DNA of 64,000 bases, taken from assembly GCF_050433445.1 (NCBI RefSeq), contig NZ_JBNPXF010000002.1, positions 62,001-126,000 of the forward strand, given 5' to 3'. Under the pieces are notes generated by a model that searched no databases, was not told where the DNA came from, and saw only the letters and a list, made by a program, of their open reading frames with translations. Below, in pieces: positions 16,750 through 25,125 of the stretch. A program made the translations under genes and the position numbers. The stretch's first letter is position 1. The number at the start of each line of letters is the position of its first letter. The stretch comes from Kroppenstedtia sanguinis (GTDB lineage Bacteria; Bacillota; Bacilli; Thermoactinomycetales; DSM-45169).

Positions 16750-17651
16750 CATTTGTTGGCAGATGAACAGTTTCATCGCTATCAGCTCCCTAAGGCATCA
16801 TTCCAACCGGGAACTCATCGGACAGGGTGTGGCCAACCTAGTAACACCTCTGCTGGGAGGAATTCCGGCGACAGGAGCCATCGCCAGAACGGCAACCAAT
16901 ATTCGGAGTGGAGCTGTCAGCCCTCTTTCTGGAGTATTTCACAGTCTTTTTGTGCTAATCATCTTATTGGTGTTCGCTCCCTTCGCCTCCTACATTCCCC
17001 TGGCGAGCATGGCACCCATCCTGATGGTCGTCGCCTGGAACATGAGTGAGCAAAAATCCTTTATGCATATTTTGAAATTACGTTCCGGTGACTCACTGGT
17101 CCTTGTCACTACCTTTCTGCTGACCATCTTCGTCAATTTGACAGTAGCGGTATAAGTCGGCTTGTTACTTGCCATGATCTCATTTATCAAACGGATGGGT
17201 AATCAACTGGAAGTGGAGAAAGTACTCCCGGATCAACGCCATGGGGAACAAGTGTCTCCTCATCCGGTGAATGCCGGCCGCCATTGCCCCCAGTTATCCA
17301 TCTACACTATAGAGGGACCCCCCTCTTTTTTGGAGCAGCCGATCGGTTTGAACGTACACTCACCCGCTCGATCCATCACCGGCCCAAAGTCCTGTTGTTG
17401 TGCATGCGCCTGGTCTCTTTGATCGATGCCACCGGAGAGGCCCATCTCTCCACCCTCGTATCCGATTTCCAACAGAGGGAGGGGTGGTCCTGATCTCCGG
17501 GATTCGGAAACAACCGCTGGAAATGTTGAAAAAGAGCGGTCTGTATGGCAAAGTCGACCCGGAACACTTTTTTCCCCATACGGGAATGGCTCTACGTCAC
17601 GGTCTCACCTTAATCAATCGGCAGTTCCTGCCGCCACTCTGCTTTCCGTGA
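16750..17651 (+). pseudogene. decayed SulP-family anion transporter with STAS domain
   Basis: Fragments in several frames together spell a SulP protein: LLAD, HHSNRELIGQGVANLVTPL, GGIPATGAIARTATNIRSGA, then membrane helices to LTVAV, interrupted by TAA at 17153-17155, then a linker and the STAS domain split by frameshifts (RPKVLLLCMRLVSLIDATGE, then VVLISGIRKQPLEMLKKSG). The N-terminal half of the transporter is missing. Such proteins carry sulfate, bicarbonate or dicarboxylates; this copy is dead. Confidence 0.8.
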
Positions 17652-18065
17652 GTGCGAGGGGTGGCACAATAGCAAGGAAACCAACAGAGAAATGGCCGGT
17701 TCCTGATTAACGGACCGATTTCAGCAGCTCCCGTCCGGCTTTTCTTCTTCCACCATTTCCAAGACTTTGCCGGAGGGGAAAGAGCTCTACCCCCTCCCTA
17801 AACAAAGGGAGATGGGTCAACGAAAAGAGATCCCTCCCCGCCTCAACTCCTCCCAGACAACCATCTCCGGCACCAACATGGCCACCATAACCCGCCACCA
17901 CCGCACGGACTGGATCAAAAATTTCCTCCCGCATCAGGAGCGAGGTACTTACAACGAGACTTGTACTCCCATAAGCTCACAAAGACTATTCACCACTCCC
18001 TCTTCTTGGTACATCAACAGCTCTGAATTAAGGTATATGTATTGTGATCCTGAAATGGTAAGATA
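17652..18065. other. gene-free stretch
   Basis: No convincing gene. A 75-codon minus-strand frame (17707-17934) has coding-like composition at its start (MREEIFDPVRAVVAGYGG) but no ribosome binding site and appears to shift frame near its end, so it may be another decayed gene. The 18000-18065 part is AT-rich and probably holds the promoter of the next gene. Confidence 0.3.
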
Positions 18066-18410
18066 ATGAAAAAGGGGTGGATTATTTTGAGATCTCGGAA
18101 AACGATGATATACAGCGGAGCGTTGTTGATGATCGTTGCCGTTGTGGTCTGGATCCAAGATGATTCTTCCTCTGAAGAGGTACCACCCGTTATGATCCAG
18201 TATCAAGGGGAGACCTATTACTCCAAGGATTTTTTCTTCCAAACCGATGGCTATCCCACTCCTGATGCGAGGGATACCGGGGAAAAAGCCAACTCAGATG
18301 TTGGAATGCTTGCTGATGGCAGGATCTTCAAAGACTTGAAAACAGGGGAGTTGTTCGTTGAAGACAAAAGTGTCAAGCCCTCGCGTTGGATCCTTTACAG
18401 TAAAAAATAA
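18066..18410 (+). CDS. membrane-anchored hypothetical protein, 114 aa
   Basis: One N-terminal membrane helix (about 14-31, MIYSGALLMIVAVVVWI), then a hydrophilic domain with Tyr-rich and Gly/Asp-rich segments (IQYQGETYYSKDFF). The ATG at 18066 has a poor site; a TTG at 18087 with AAGGGGTGG 6 nt upstream is a better-supplied start. Unknown family. MITE copy 3 has inserted at its end: the 9-bp duplication begins inside the TAA stop codon. Confidence 0.55.
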   Translation: MKKGWIILRSRKTMIYSGALLMIVAVVVWIQDDSSSEEVPPVMIQYQGETYYSKDFFFQTDGYPTPDARDTGEKANSDVGMLADGRIFKDLKTGELFVEDKSVKPSRWILYSKK

Positions 18411-18417
18411 GGCAGAG

Positions 18418-18660
18418 CAGTGTTGATTAGCTTATTTTAGGCAGGAAATGGGAGGGTGAAGAGCCTTTGCACCCATAGGGCACAAGTCTCGCCAGGGTCG
18501 CTTTCCGCTCCCGGGTCTCGCTATGCGTTCTTTGCAAGAGATCGTAGCCGTCCCACCCTCCCCGTTCCCTCCAAGCCATATTTTACGATGGGGGCAATAG
18601 GAAGAGCGAAAGGGTCAATTTTGTTTCCTCCACCCACATTATGGTTAACCAACAGTCCTG
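18418..18660 (-). mobile_element. MITE copy 3 (subfamily A, 243 bp)
   Basis: Reverse orientation, starting CAGTGTTGATTAGC and ending GGTTAACCAACAGTCCTG. Exact 9-bp duplication AAGGCAGAG at 18409-18417 and 18661-18669; the left copy overlaps the last two bases of the upstream stop codon. Confidence 0.9.
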
Positions 18661-18680
18661 AAGGCAGAGCTTTCTCCCCC

Positions 18681-18989
18681 CAGGGCTGTTGATTAACCAG
18701 AAAATGGGCGGTGGAAGGGAGTCGTGTGCTGCCAAAACGACCTTTGCGCCACGGGCACTACAATCTCGATGAGCTGAAGCTCTAGATGAAGGTAGCCATC
18801 CTACCCAGCGGAGAAGTCTTACGAGAGGGCGTTTAGGGGCAACATTCCTCCTTGTGTTGCTTCCGTAAGGCTTTGCCCCTGCCCGATCGGAAGATTTGGA
18901 GCGGCAGTCATTACTTCCTTGCTGGATGGCAACGGTCGCGTGGGTGAACACGATCTCCCTACCCAAATTATGGATAATCAACACGCCTG
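18681..18989 (+). mobile_element. MITE copy 4 (subfamily B, 309 bp)
   Basis: Starts CAGGGCTGTTGATTAACC and ends GGATAATCAACACGCCTG. Exact 9-bp duplication TTCTCCCCC at 18672-18680 and 18990-18998. It lies only 20 bp from copy 3 and carries about one unit of the minisatellite seen expanded in copy 12. Confidence 0.92.
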
Positions 18990-19019
18990 TTCTCCCCCAT
19001 CGAAGGACTGACGTTTTAG

Positions 19020-19133
19020 CAGGCAGTTCTGATTTCCGGCCTGGCCCACCCCTTTCCCCTGTGGCTGGGAGTAGCGTTGTTCACCTTGTGGGCTGCCACT
19101 GACCCATGGATTGTGAAAACCCGGCCTGAGTAG
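19020..19133 (+). pseudogene. C-terminal remnant of a membrane protein
   Basis: An open run right after MITE copy 4 reads VLISGLAHPFPLWLGVAL then FTLWAATDPWIVKTRPE and stops at TAG 19131-19133. It is closed upstream by an in-frame TAG (19017-19019). It looks like the last membrane helix and tail of a transporter whose 5' part is gone. The terminator that follows belonged to it. Confidence 0.45.
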
Positions 19134-19150
19134 AGCAGGCCGGGTTTTGG
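19116..19150. terminator. strong bidirectional terminator
   Basis: AAAACCCGGCCTG (19116-19128) pairs with CAGGCCGGGTTTT (19136-19148). It serves the minus-strand hlyIII gene and the dead plus-strand gene. Confidence 0.85.
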
Positions 19151-19162
19151 CATAAGTTTCGA

Positions 19163-19819
19163 TCATTGGACTCCCATGGGAAGTATATAAGCCACCATCA
19201 TCGCAAAGTGAAGGCCGGTTCCGGCCATGATGAACAGATGAAACACTTCGTGAAAACCAAACCGATTGGGGAAAAAATCGCACCATTTCGTCGCGTAAAT
19301 CACCGCCCCTAGAGTATAGGCGACACCACCTGCCACCATCAACACCAGCGCTCCCACAGGCAGGTGATGGACCAATTGGACCAGGGGAATGAGCGCAATC
19401 CAGCCCAAGGTGACATAGAAGGCGGTGGATACATAACGTGGAGCGTGGATAAACCAGATCTTCAGGATCATCCCGATCAAGGCGAGTACCCAAACCGCTG
19501 TCAGCATCACCCACTTCCAGGCTCCTTCCAAGCCGTAATAAAAAACCGGTGTATAGGAACCGGCGATCAGCAGATAGATCGCAATATGATCCAGTTTTTT
19601 CAGGATCATCTCTTTTTCGGGGGTGGTCCGCACCCAATGATATAGGGAACTGGCCCCATAGAGAAGGATTACACTGACCCCATAAATCGTCATGGTAACC
19701 AGAGCGGAAAGCTGTTCACGACTGAGAAGAATCAGGAACACCAGTCCGACAATCCCAGCCAGAAACGTGACAAAATGCGTCCAGGTATTCACCGGTTCTC
19801 TCATCTTCCACCATTTCAC
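19163..19819 (-). CDS. hemolysin III / PAQR-family membrane protein
   Basis: 218 aa from the GTG at 19819 (GGGG 8 nt upstream); an ATG at 19804 is an alternative. Seven membrane helices and the family signatures are visible: SSLYHW near helix 2, KLDHIAIYLLIAGSYTP, and the C-terminal FGFHEVFHLFIMAGTGLHF with the metal-binding His residues of PAQR proteins. Bacterial members (YplQ, TrhA) are linked to membrane energetics and fluidity; the hemolysin name is historical. Confidence 0.92.
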   Translation of the reverse strand: MKWWKMREPVNTWTHFVTFLAGIVGLVFLILLSREQLSALVTMTIYGVSVILLYGASSLYHWVRTTPEKEMILKKLDHIAIYLLIAGSYTPVFYYGLEGAWKWVMLTAVWVLALIGMILKIWFIHAPRYVSTAFYVTLGWIALIPLVQLVHHLPVGALVLMVAGGVAYTLGAVIYATKWCDFFPNRFGFHEVFHLFIMAGTGLHFAMMVAYILPMGVQ

Positions 19820-19888
19820 AGGGCACACCCCTTTATCAAAGTTACTCTCGATTATACAACGAATGCCGGATCTTGTCCCCCTCGCTCA

Positions 19889-20758
19889 TTAAGACCGATC
19901 TCCATAGAATGCCGGCAAAGACCGCTCCAAGTACGTTCTGGCAGCTATTCGCTCTTTCTCCGTGGGCAGCTCTTGTTTTCTCACTCCGGTCCAATCCCCG
20001 ATCACTTCCAACAGTCCCTCCGCCGCCCCTGATTCGATCTCATTCGGGGAGGAGGAAACCAAAGAAGCGAGGGTGGCCACGGTATCCAGATACACCGGGC
20101 GGGTTCCCTCTGCCATCTCATAAAAAGCATTCAGGGCGGACACCGCCTGCTCCCGGTCGATCCGAGTGAGAAGAGTGGCATGGGCTAGAATATAGCCTGG
20201 CCGCTGGGATCTCAGTCCCGCCGGACCGCCCTTCCAAATCTGGGAGGTGCCGACGATCTTTTTTCCCCGTACCACTACATTGTAACGGCCGTCACAAAAT
20301 GAACCCGGCACTTCCCCGAAGTACGGTTCCAGAGCGAATCTATTTTCTAACATCCGGATCAGAGGCGCCCCTAACAACCGATAGATATCGTCGATATTCC
20401 ACTTCATCTCCTTCGGTCGGGGCAAAAAGAGGGACAGGTTCAACGTACCAGGGCCATGTGGAACGGCGGTACCTCCGCTCTGCCGAACATAGACCGGCCA
20501 GTCCACCTCTTTCATCATCTGGGCCGCTTTTACGGCCTGCAATGTCCGCAAATCCTTTTTGGCCACCACCAACGCCTGGGGCCCCTGCCAGATCCGAATT
20601 GTCGCCGGCGCCTCCCCTTGGGCCACACTGGCTCCAATCGCCTCTTCCATGGCATAAGAAAGGGAGCCCTCCCCCTTCGGTTCATACAGAACCCTCCAGG
20701 GTGTGACTTCCCGAAACCGAGCTTCCGCTTGTCTCAAAAGATCATCCATCTTTCCCAT
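19889..20758 (-). CDS. lipL: octanoyl-[GcvH]:protein N-octanoyltransferase LipL
   Basis: 289-aa member of the lipoate/biotin ligase fold. Blocks: YAMEEAI, RIWQGPQALVVAKKD, VRQSGGTAVPHGPGTLNLSL and GSFCDGRYNVVVRGKKIVGTSQ split over two segments; the Cys in GSFC is the acyl-carrying residue of LipL. It moves octanoyl from GcvH to E2 subunits. GcvH (60427-60810) and a PDH E2 (46549-47823) are both in this window. LipM also has a Cys, so a mistaken paralogue call is possible, but GSFC-x-GRY favours LipL. Confidence 0.82.
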   Translation of the reverse strand: MGKMDDLLRQAEARFREVTPWRVLYEPKGEGSLSYAMEEAIGASVAQGEAPATIRIWQGPQALVVAKKDLRTLQAVKAAQMMKEVDWPVYVRQSGGTAVPHGPGTLNLSLFLPRPKEMKWNIDDIYRLLGAPLIRMLENRFALEPYFGEVPGSFCDGRYNVVVRGKKIVGTSQIWKGGPAGLRSQRPGYILAHATLLTRIDREQAVSALNAFYEMAEGTRPVYLDTVATLASLVSSSPNEIESGAAEGLLEVIGDWTGVRKQELPTEKERIAARTYLERSLPAFYGDRS

Positions 20759-21010
20759 CCCTCCGTACCGATCCCATCCTGTCCATTATAACCGATGATC
20801 GACGAGTGCGGCGGGATCGGCTGAGCCAAAAAGGTTCCCCGCTGACATGTTCCTGTAACAGTTTGTTCCTGAATCAAGAAAGAATCTCGCTTCCTCCGCC
20901 GCAAAAAACCGGACTTGACAAGGATTTCTCCCCTTTCAAAGCTTGTGTTACAAAAGATTAAACGTCCATTACAAATCCCCACATAATCACTATTTCCCTT
21001 GTGAAGAGAG

Positions 21011-21016
21011 TATAAT
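21011..21016 (+). promoter_or_regulatory. -10 box for the small peptide and tRNA-like RNA
   Basis: TATAAT at 21011-21016, 33 nt before the 30-codon gene. No good -35 at 17 nt; a TTGACA lies further upstream near 20910. The transcript would carry the peptide gene, the tRNA-like RNA and the terminator. Confidence 0.5.
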
Positions 21017-21048
21017 GAATTTACCAAAACAAATAGGGGGCATATACC

Positions 21049-21141
21049 ATGAGCCACACAGCCGTCGGTCTGTTCAACGCCTTTCTTCTCAGCATTCCCT
21101 GCTGGTTCGGAATTGTTTTCGTTCTGCGCCATCTGATCTGA
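21049..21141 (+). CDS. 30-aa membrane micropeptide
   Basis: ATG at 21049 with AGGGGG 8 nt upstream; TGA at 21139-21141. The product is a single hydrophobic helix (GLFNAFLLSIPCWFGIVFVL) with one Cys and a basic end (RHLI). It lies between a TATAAT box and a tRNA-like RNA. Too short for family assignment. The good start signals and placement argue for a real gene. Confidence 0.55.
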   Translation: MSHTAVGLFNAFLLSIPCWFGIVFVLRHLI

Positions 21142-21177
21142 CTCCCCCACGTCGGCAAGCATGGTGTGGACCACTGG

Positions 21178-21244
21178 GTGGATGTAGTTTAACGGCAGAA
21201 TGCCGGCATTGCCGGTGGAACAGGTTCAACTCCTGTCATCCGCC
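21178..21244 (+). ncRNA. tRNA-like RNA (tRNA-Gly-like) with a 3-nt anticodon loop
   Basis: The segment folds as a cloverleaf: 7-bp acceptor stem (GTGGATG with CATCCGC), D arm GTTT-AACGGCA-GAAT with G18G19, T arm ACAGG-TTCAACT-CCTGT (five pairs, canonical loop), 4-nt variable loop. The anticodon arm is a perfect 5-bp stem CCGGC/GCCGG closed by only ATT. D and T arms resemble tRNA-Gly. CCA is not encoded. It cannot decode normally, so it is either a decayed tRNA or a tRNA mimic. A strong hairpin follows. Confidence 0.6.
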
Positions 21245-21250
21245 TGACAT

Positions 21251-21298
21251 GAAACGGGGCTGTCTCCGAAGGGAGGCAGCCCCGTTTCCACTTTTGAA
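21251..21298 (+). terminator. strong hairpin after the tRNA-like RNA
   Basis: GAAACGGGGCTG (21251-21262) and CAGCCCCGTTTC (21277-21288) with further pairing inside, followed by a short CTTTTG. It may also act on the minus-strand gene ending at 21306. Confidence 0.75.
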
Positions 21299-21305
21299 AC
21301 AAGTG

Positions 21306-21491
21306 TCACTCCTGATTCTTCAATTCCTCCAACACCCGCCCCAACAAAAGCGTCTCTTGTTGATAATAACGGGTGCTCCAGCCCTTCCGCTCCCCTTCGG
21401 CCAATTTCCTTTTCAATTCTTGATACCGCCGTTCAATACAGGAAAGGGCTGCACGCCACTCCTCATCGGCTAGATTCATCTCCACTTTCAT
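21306..21491 (-). CDS. conserved hypothetical protein, 61 aa
   Basis: The ATG at 21491 has GGGGGGAG 8 nt upstream; the longer frame to 21605 lacks a site. The product is an amphipathic, charged helical protein (ALSCIERRYQELKRKLAEGE, then YYQQETLLLGRVLEELKNQE). It resembles small Bacillales proteins of unknown role. It lies downstream of the zinc-binding lipoprotein gene on the same strand, about 185 nt away. Confidence 0.6.
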   Translation of the reverse strand: MKVEMNLADEEWRAALSCIERRYQELKRKLAEGERKGWSTRYYQQETLLLGRVLEELKNQE

Positions 21492-21676
21492 CCCATCTAC
21501 TCCCCCCAATCCTCCTTGTCTTACCATGATATGACTCCAAACCTGTCCAATTGACCACATCGGTTCAACCAATGAAAAAGCAGGGTCTACTTGCGACCCT
21601 GCCAAGTGGGACAGATCGGGATATCAGGAAGGATGGAAGATGATTTTGCAATATCATCCAATGAGGGGAAGGATCC

Positions 21677-22681
21677 CTATTTGGTTTCCAGGGCTTTTCC
21701 CAAATGGTCCGCATTCTTCTCCATGAGGGTGAAATAGTCTTCTCCCTGGGACTGTTCCTGTTGAGTCAGCCCTTCCAGGGTATGGATCGTCAGGGGATCG
21801 GTTCCCACTTCTTTCTGCACGGTTTTGGCCACTTTACTGCTGACCAGAGTCTCAAACAGAATGTACTTCACCTGGTGTTCTCGTGCCGTCTTTACGATTT
21901 CACGCAATTTCTTGGGGCTGGGTTCTTCGGAGGGGGACAGTCCTGAAATCGGGATCTGATTCAGCCCATAGCGATCTGCAAGGTACCCGAAAGCAGCATG
22001 GGAGACGATAAAGGATTTACCTTTCGCCTTTTTCACCGTCTCCTTTAAGCTTTGGTCGATATCCTCCAGACGTTGGGCCAGCTGTTCATAATTCTGTTCG
22101 TAGTCCTCCTGATGCTTCGGGTCTTCCTTCACCAGTGCATCCTTGATGTGGGCCGCTTGTTGTTTGGCACGGATCGGATCCAGCCACACATGGGGATCAT
22201 GATCTCCATGGGCATGCCCTTCATGCCCATGTTCATGTCCGTGTTCCTCATGCCCATGTTTCTCATGCCCATGTTCGTGTTCCCCATGTTCATGTCCGTG
22301 TTCATGAGTTGATTTCAGTAGTGGAATACCCTTGGATGTATTGACGAGCAAGGTCTTTTCCTTCAGGCTGCCTTTTACCTTGTCCACCCAACCTTCCATC
22401 CCGATCCCGTTATACAAAAACACTTGGGAGTCGGCCATTTTGGCCACATCTTTCGGTGTCGGTTCAAAATCGTGAGCATCGACTCCCGGGGGTACCAGAT
22501 TGGTAACTGAGACATGGTCTCCCCCAATCTGTTCCGCAAAAAAAGCGAGAGGATACATACTTGCAGATATTTTCAGTTTCCCTTTCTCCGCACTGGGTTC
22601 TGTTTTCCCGCCCCCACAGCCGGAAACAACCAATACAAACATAATAAACAAGATTCCCATCCGAAAGGGCCATCGGTTCAT
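21677..22681 (-). CDS. zinc ABC transporter substrate-binding lipoprotein (ZnuA/AdcA type)
   Basis: 334 aa from the ATG at 22681, with GGAGG 8 nt upstream. Lipobox VVSGC gives an anchored lipoprotein. The cluster A-I fold shows SMYPLAFFAEQIGGD, VPPGVDAHDFEPTP, a very His-rich loop (about 140-180, repeated HGHEHG units) typical of zinc-specific members, DPHVWLDP, and SHAAFGYLADRYG. Permease and ATPase genes are not adjacent, so it is an orphan here. A near-perfect Zur box lies 140 bp upstream, which supports zinc as ligand. Confidence 0.9.
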   Translation of the reverse strand: MNRWPFRMGILFIMFVLVVSGCGGGKTEPSAEKGKLKISASMYPLAFFAEQIGGDHVSVTNLVPPGVDAHDFEPTPKDVAKMADSQVFLYNGIGMEGWVDKVKGSLKEKTLLVNTSKGIPLLKSTHEHGHEHGEHEHGHEKHGHEEHGHEHGHEGHAHGDHDPHVWLDPIRAKQQAAHIKDALVKEDPKHQEDYEQNYEQLAQRLEDIDQSLKETVKKAKGKSFIVSHAAFGYLADRYGLNQIPISGLSPSEEPSPKKLREIVKTAREHQVKYILFETLVSSKVAKTVQKEVGTDPLTIHTLEGLTQQEQSQGEDYFTLMEKNADHLGKALETK

Positions 22682-22818
22682 CCACTCTCCACCTCCATAA
22701 AAGATTCTGGTGCTATTGCGGGAGGTGCAACGGTCGCCTGGGATCGCGCACGACTCCCTTTCCCTGTTCCTCAACCCCTTGGGGTGCTTTTATATTATAA
22801 CGGGGATATCCTCGGTTG

Positions 22819-22841
22819 TAAATCATAATTATTACGATTTA
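22819..22841. promoter_or_regulatory. Zur box
   Basis: A 23-bp inverted repeat, TAAATCATAAT-T-ATTACGATTTA. It matches the Bacillus Zur consensus half-sites (AAATCGTAAT and ATTACGATTT) with one base difference. It lies between the minus-strand zinc-binding lipoprotein gene and the plus-strand ycgR remnant/ycgQ, and could repress both under zinc sufficiency. Confidence 0.85.
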
Positions 22842-22973
22842 AAACTTACCTATAACCGGAGTCGATTGATTATATACTCCATTACAATCAGATAAAACGT
22901 AACTATTTCTAATCAGAAGTCATACTGATCTCCCCCCTCGAATAGACTTGTCTAAAAAAACGGGAGGGTTTGT

Positions 22974-23343
22974 ATGGTTCGCTGGCTTCGAGAATGGTCC
23001 GCTGAAATTGCGGGTTTTGCTATTCTTACCCTATTCCTTTGGATAACACAAGGAAGAACCGATCCCTTGAATCAACTGAGGCTTCCTTTCCCTCTGCAGG
23101 TTCCGTTTGGCCTTTGGATTATCCCTCTGTGTATCTGCTGATGCTTTTGTGGCAGCTTCCTTTCGCAGTGTGATGCCATCCGCCCCCGTACTGGCTTTTC
23201 TGGTTTTTGGCCCCATCATGGACCTGAAGAACTTGCTGATGATGGCCGAAAACTTCCGTCCGAAGGTGGTCAGAATGATGTTCGTGGGTACTTTTGTCCT
23301 GACTCTGGTAGCGGTCGAACTTTGGAAGACTTTTGGATTCTGA
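22974..23343 (+). pseudogene. YcgR-type permease (DUF318/UPF0718), internally deleted
   Basis: An ATG at 22974 after GGGAGG opens an N-terminal segment (REWSAEIAGFAILTLFLW), which ends within about 55 codons. In another frame a typical C-terminal end of this permease family follows (LSLCVSADAFVAASF, APVLAFLVFGPIMDLKNLLM) to TGA 23341-23343. About two thirds of the protein is missing. The intact partner ycgQ follows directly. The deletion probably leaves the system without a channel. Confidence 0.75.
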
Positions 23344-23357
23344 GAGGAGGAAGAAAC

Positions 23358-24227
23358 ATGGGGGCTTTTACCCGAGCATGGATCTGTTTTTCCATTGCTC
23401 TGATGCTGACCATCCTGGTCATCACTGGGGAACTTCGATTCTATATCAACCCTCGCCTTCAACTGTTCACCATCTTTGGAATCGTGGTTCTATTGTTGCT
23501 TGGAATGGTCCAACTTTGGAACCTGCGGGTTCCACCCCAGCATTCAACGGGAGCCATCGGATATCTTCTCCTGCTGTCCCCATTCCTAATCTTCCTTTTA
23601 ATACGCCCTGGGGCATTGGACGCCTCCATGGCAGCCCACAAGGGAGGCATCTATGTTCCTTCCAAGTCATTGGGACGGGAACAACATGTACTGAACCGGG
23701 AAGGGGCAACCGCCCGAAAAGAAGGAAAAAGTCTAAATCAAGGAAACAGCGATTCCCCTTCCACCAAAAAAGAAACGGATAGCACCACGACAAAACCCTC
23801 TGCTTCCACCGGCGAGGAAAATTCATATTATGCGAAAATCCTTCAGGATCTAGTCTCTTCCCCTATGATCACGCTGGGGGAACAAACTTATCTGGATCGA
23901 TTAACCACCATTGAGGTACATCATAACCGAGAATTAAAGGGAAAAAAGATTCGGGTCCACGGCTTTGTTTACCGGACGAGAGACTTGCCCAACGGAGTTA
24001 TCCTCGTCTCCCGGTACGCGATCACCTGCTGTGTAGCAGACGCCAGCGTGATCGGTATCGCGGCAACCTTTCCCGGAGCGGATCAGGTCAAGGACGGAAC
24101 CTGGATTGAAGTGGAAGGGACGCTGCAATCCCGAGAATTGCAACATCACGCCACGCCACTGGTAAATGCCAACTCCTTCAAACCTATTCCCACCCCCAAA
24201 GACCCCTACATATACGCCAATTACTAA
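23358..24227 (+). CDS. YcgQ-type protein (TIGR03943/DUF1980), partner of YcgR permease
   Basis: 289 aa from ATG 23358 (GAGGAGG upstream). Three to four N-terminal membrane helices (about 5-25, 32-55, 66-85), a Ser/Thr/Lys-rich linker (about 120-165), and a C-terminal OB-like domain with GKKIRVHGFVYR, SRYAITCCVADASVIG and DGTWIEVEGTL. The paired Cys in ITCCVAD is typical of the family. It forms an operon with the damaged ycgR under a Zur box, so a metal-related function is plausible but unproven. Confidence 0.8.
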   Translation: MGAFTRAWICFSIALMLTILVITGELRFYINPRLQLFTIFGIVVLLLLGMVQLWNLRVPPQHSTGAIGYLLLLSPFLIFLLIRPGALDASMAAHKGGIYVPSKSLGREQHVLNREGATARKEGKSLNQGNSDSPSTKKETDSTTTKPSASTGEENSYYAKILQDLVSSPMITLGEQTYLDRLTTIEVHHNRELKGKKIRVHGFVYRTRDLPNGVILVSRYAITCCVADASVIGIAATFPGADQVKDGTWIEVEGTLQSRELQHHATPLVNANSFKPIPTPKDPYIYANY

Positions 24228-24301
24228 AATCTTGACTCAGGTGGTAGAGACTTATTTTTTCCCAACCATCGATGCAAATCTCACCCCTGAGCACTGTAGC
24301 A

Positions 24302-24334
24302 AAAATACCTCCCCGTATTTCATGGGAGGTATTT
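24302..24334. terminator. terminator between ycgQ and sco genes
   Basis: AAATACCTCCC and GGGAGGTATTT pair over about 10 nt. On the minus strand TTTTT follows, ending the sco-like gene; on the plus strand the tail is poor in T. Confidence 0.8.
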
Positions 24335-24347
24335 CACTTGGTTCCTC

Positions 24348-24974
24348 TCACTGCATGGACCGCACATCCCGGATGATTTGCTCGTAGTCCGGCTGGATTC
24401 CGTTATAAGCCGACATCACCTTGCCTCTTCCATCCACCAGATAAAAACGGGAGGAATGGCTGATCACGGGCTCTTCCTCTTCTCCCACCTCCGTCTTGCG
24501 TGAAATCGGGGAGTCGAAAGCTGTCTGCAGGAATCGATGCATCACCGGTTCGCTCGAGGCAGTGAGGAATTTCCAGTTTGCGAAATCAACCCGCATATTC
24601 TTCCCGTACCTTTCCATAATGGCAGGGGAGTCATAGAGTGGATCCAAGCTGAATGAGACCAGTTGTACCGTGAGATCTTCTTTTTTTAACCGTTCCTGCA
24701 AGCGGACCATATTAGCTGTCATCGGTGAACCGATATTGGGACATCGGGTGTAGATCATATCTGCAATCCACACTCTCCCTTTCAGATCCTTCAATCCATA
24801 ATCCTTTCCTTGCTGGTCGGTGAAGGTGAACTCAGGTATGGGGGAACTGAGGGCCCCTATGGAATCGGAAGAATAGGATGGAGGATCCGGGTTCCATCGG
24901 ATCCACCCTACAACTACCAAAAGCAACGCCACCAATCCCAATATCTTCGTTCTTCTTCCCCAAAAATTCTTCAT
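24348..24974 (-). CDS. SCO1/SenC-family protein with altered copper motif
   Basis: 208 aa with an N-terminal membrane helix (about 10-26) and a thioredoxin-like domain. Sco proteins deliver copper to the CuA site of cytochrome oxidase using CxxxC and a His. Here the motif reads TRCPNIGSPMT: the first Cys is kept, the second position is Gly. The conserved His is present (HSSRFYLVD). The change corresponds to one base, TGT to GGT. The protein may bind copper poorly or have another role. Confidence 0.88.
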   Translation of the reverse strand: MKNFWGRRTKILGLVALLLVVVGWIRWNPDPPSYSSDSIGALSSPIPEFTFTDQQGKDYGLKDLKGRVWIADMIYTRCPNIGSPMTANMVRLQERLKKEDLTVQLVSFSLDPLYDSPAIMERYGKNMRVDFANWKFLTASSEPVMHRFLQTAFDSPISRKTEVGEEEEPVISHSSRFYLVDGRGKVMSAYNGIQPDYEQIIRDVRSMQ

Positions 24975-25125
24975 CTGACTTCCTCCCTCCGGTGCGTGCC
25001 CGGCCTCCTCCTCTTGTCCTTCAATAGGTTTATATGGTGGACATCTTCTGTTTATTCATCGCATAAATCCCGACTTCGAGAAGAACAGCTAAAGGGAAGT
25101 AGAATGCAAAAGGGGAGGAAGATCC

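Noticed and set aside
18456..18570. Short ORF recurring in many A-type MITEs (reading THRAQVSPGSLSAPGSRY)
   Set aside because: It follows from conservation of the element core, has no ribosome binding site, is broken or shifted in other copies, and its composition is not protein-like.
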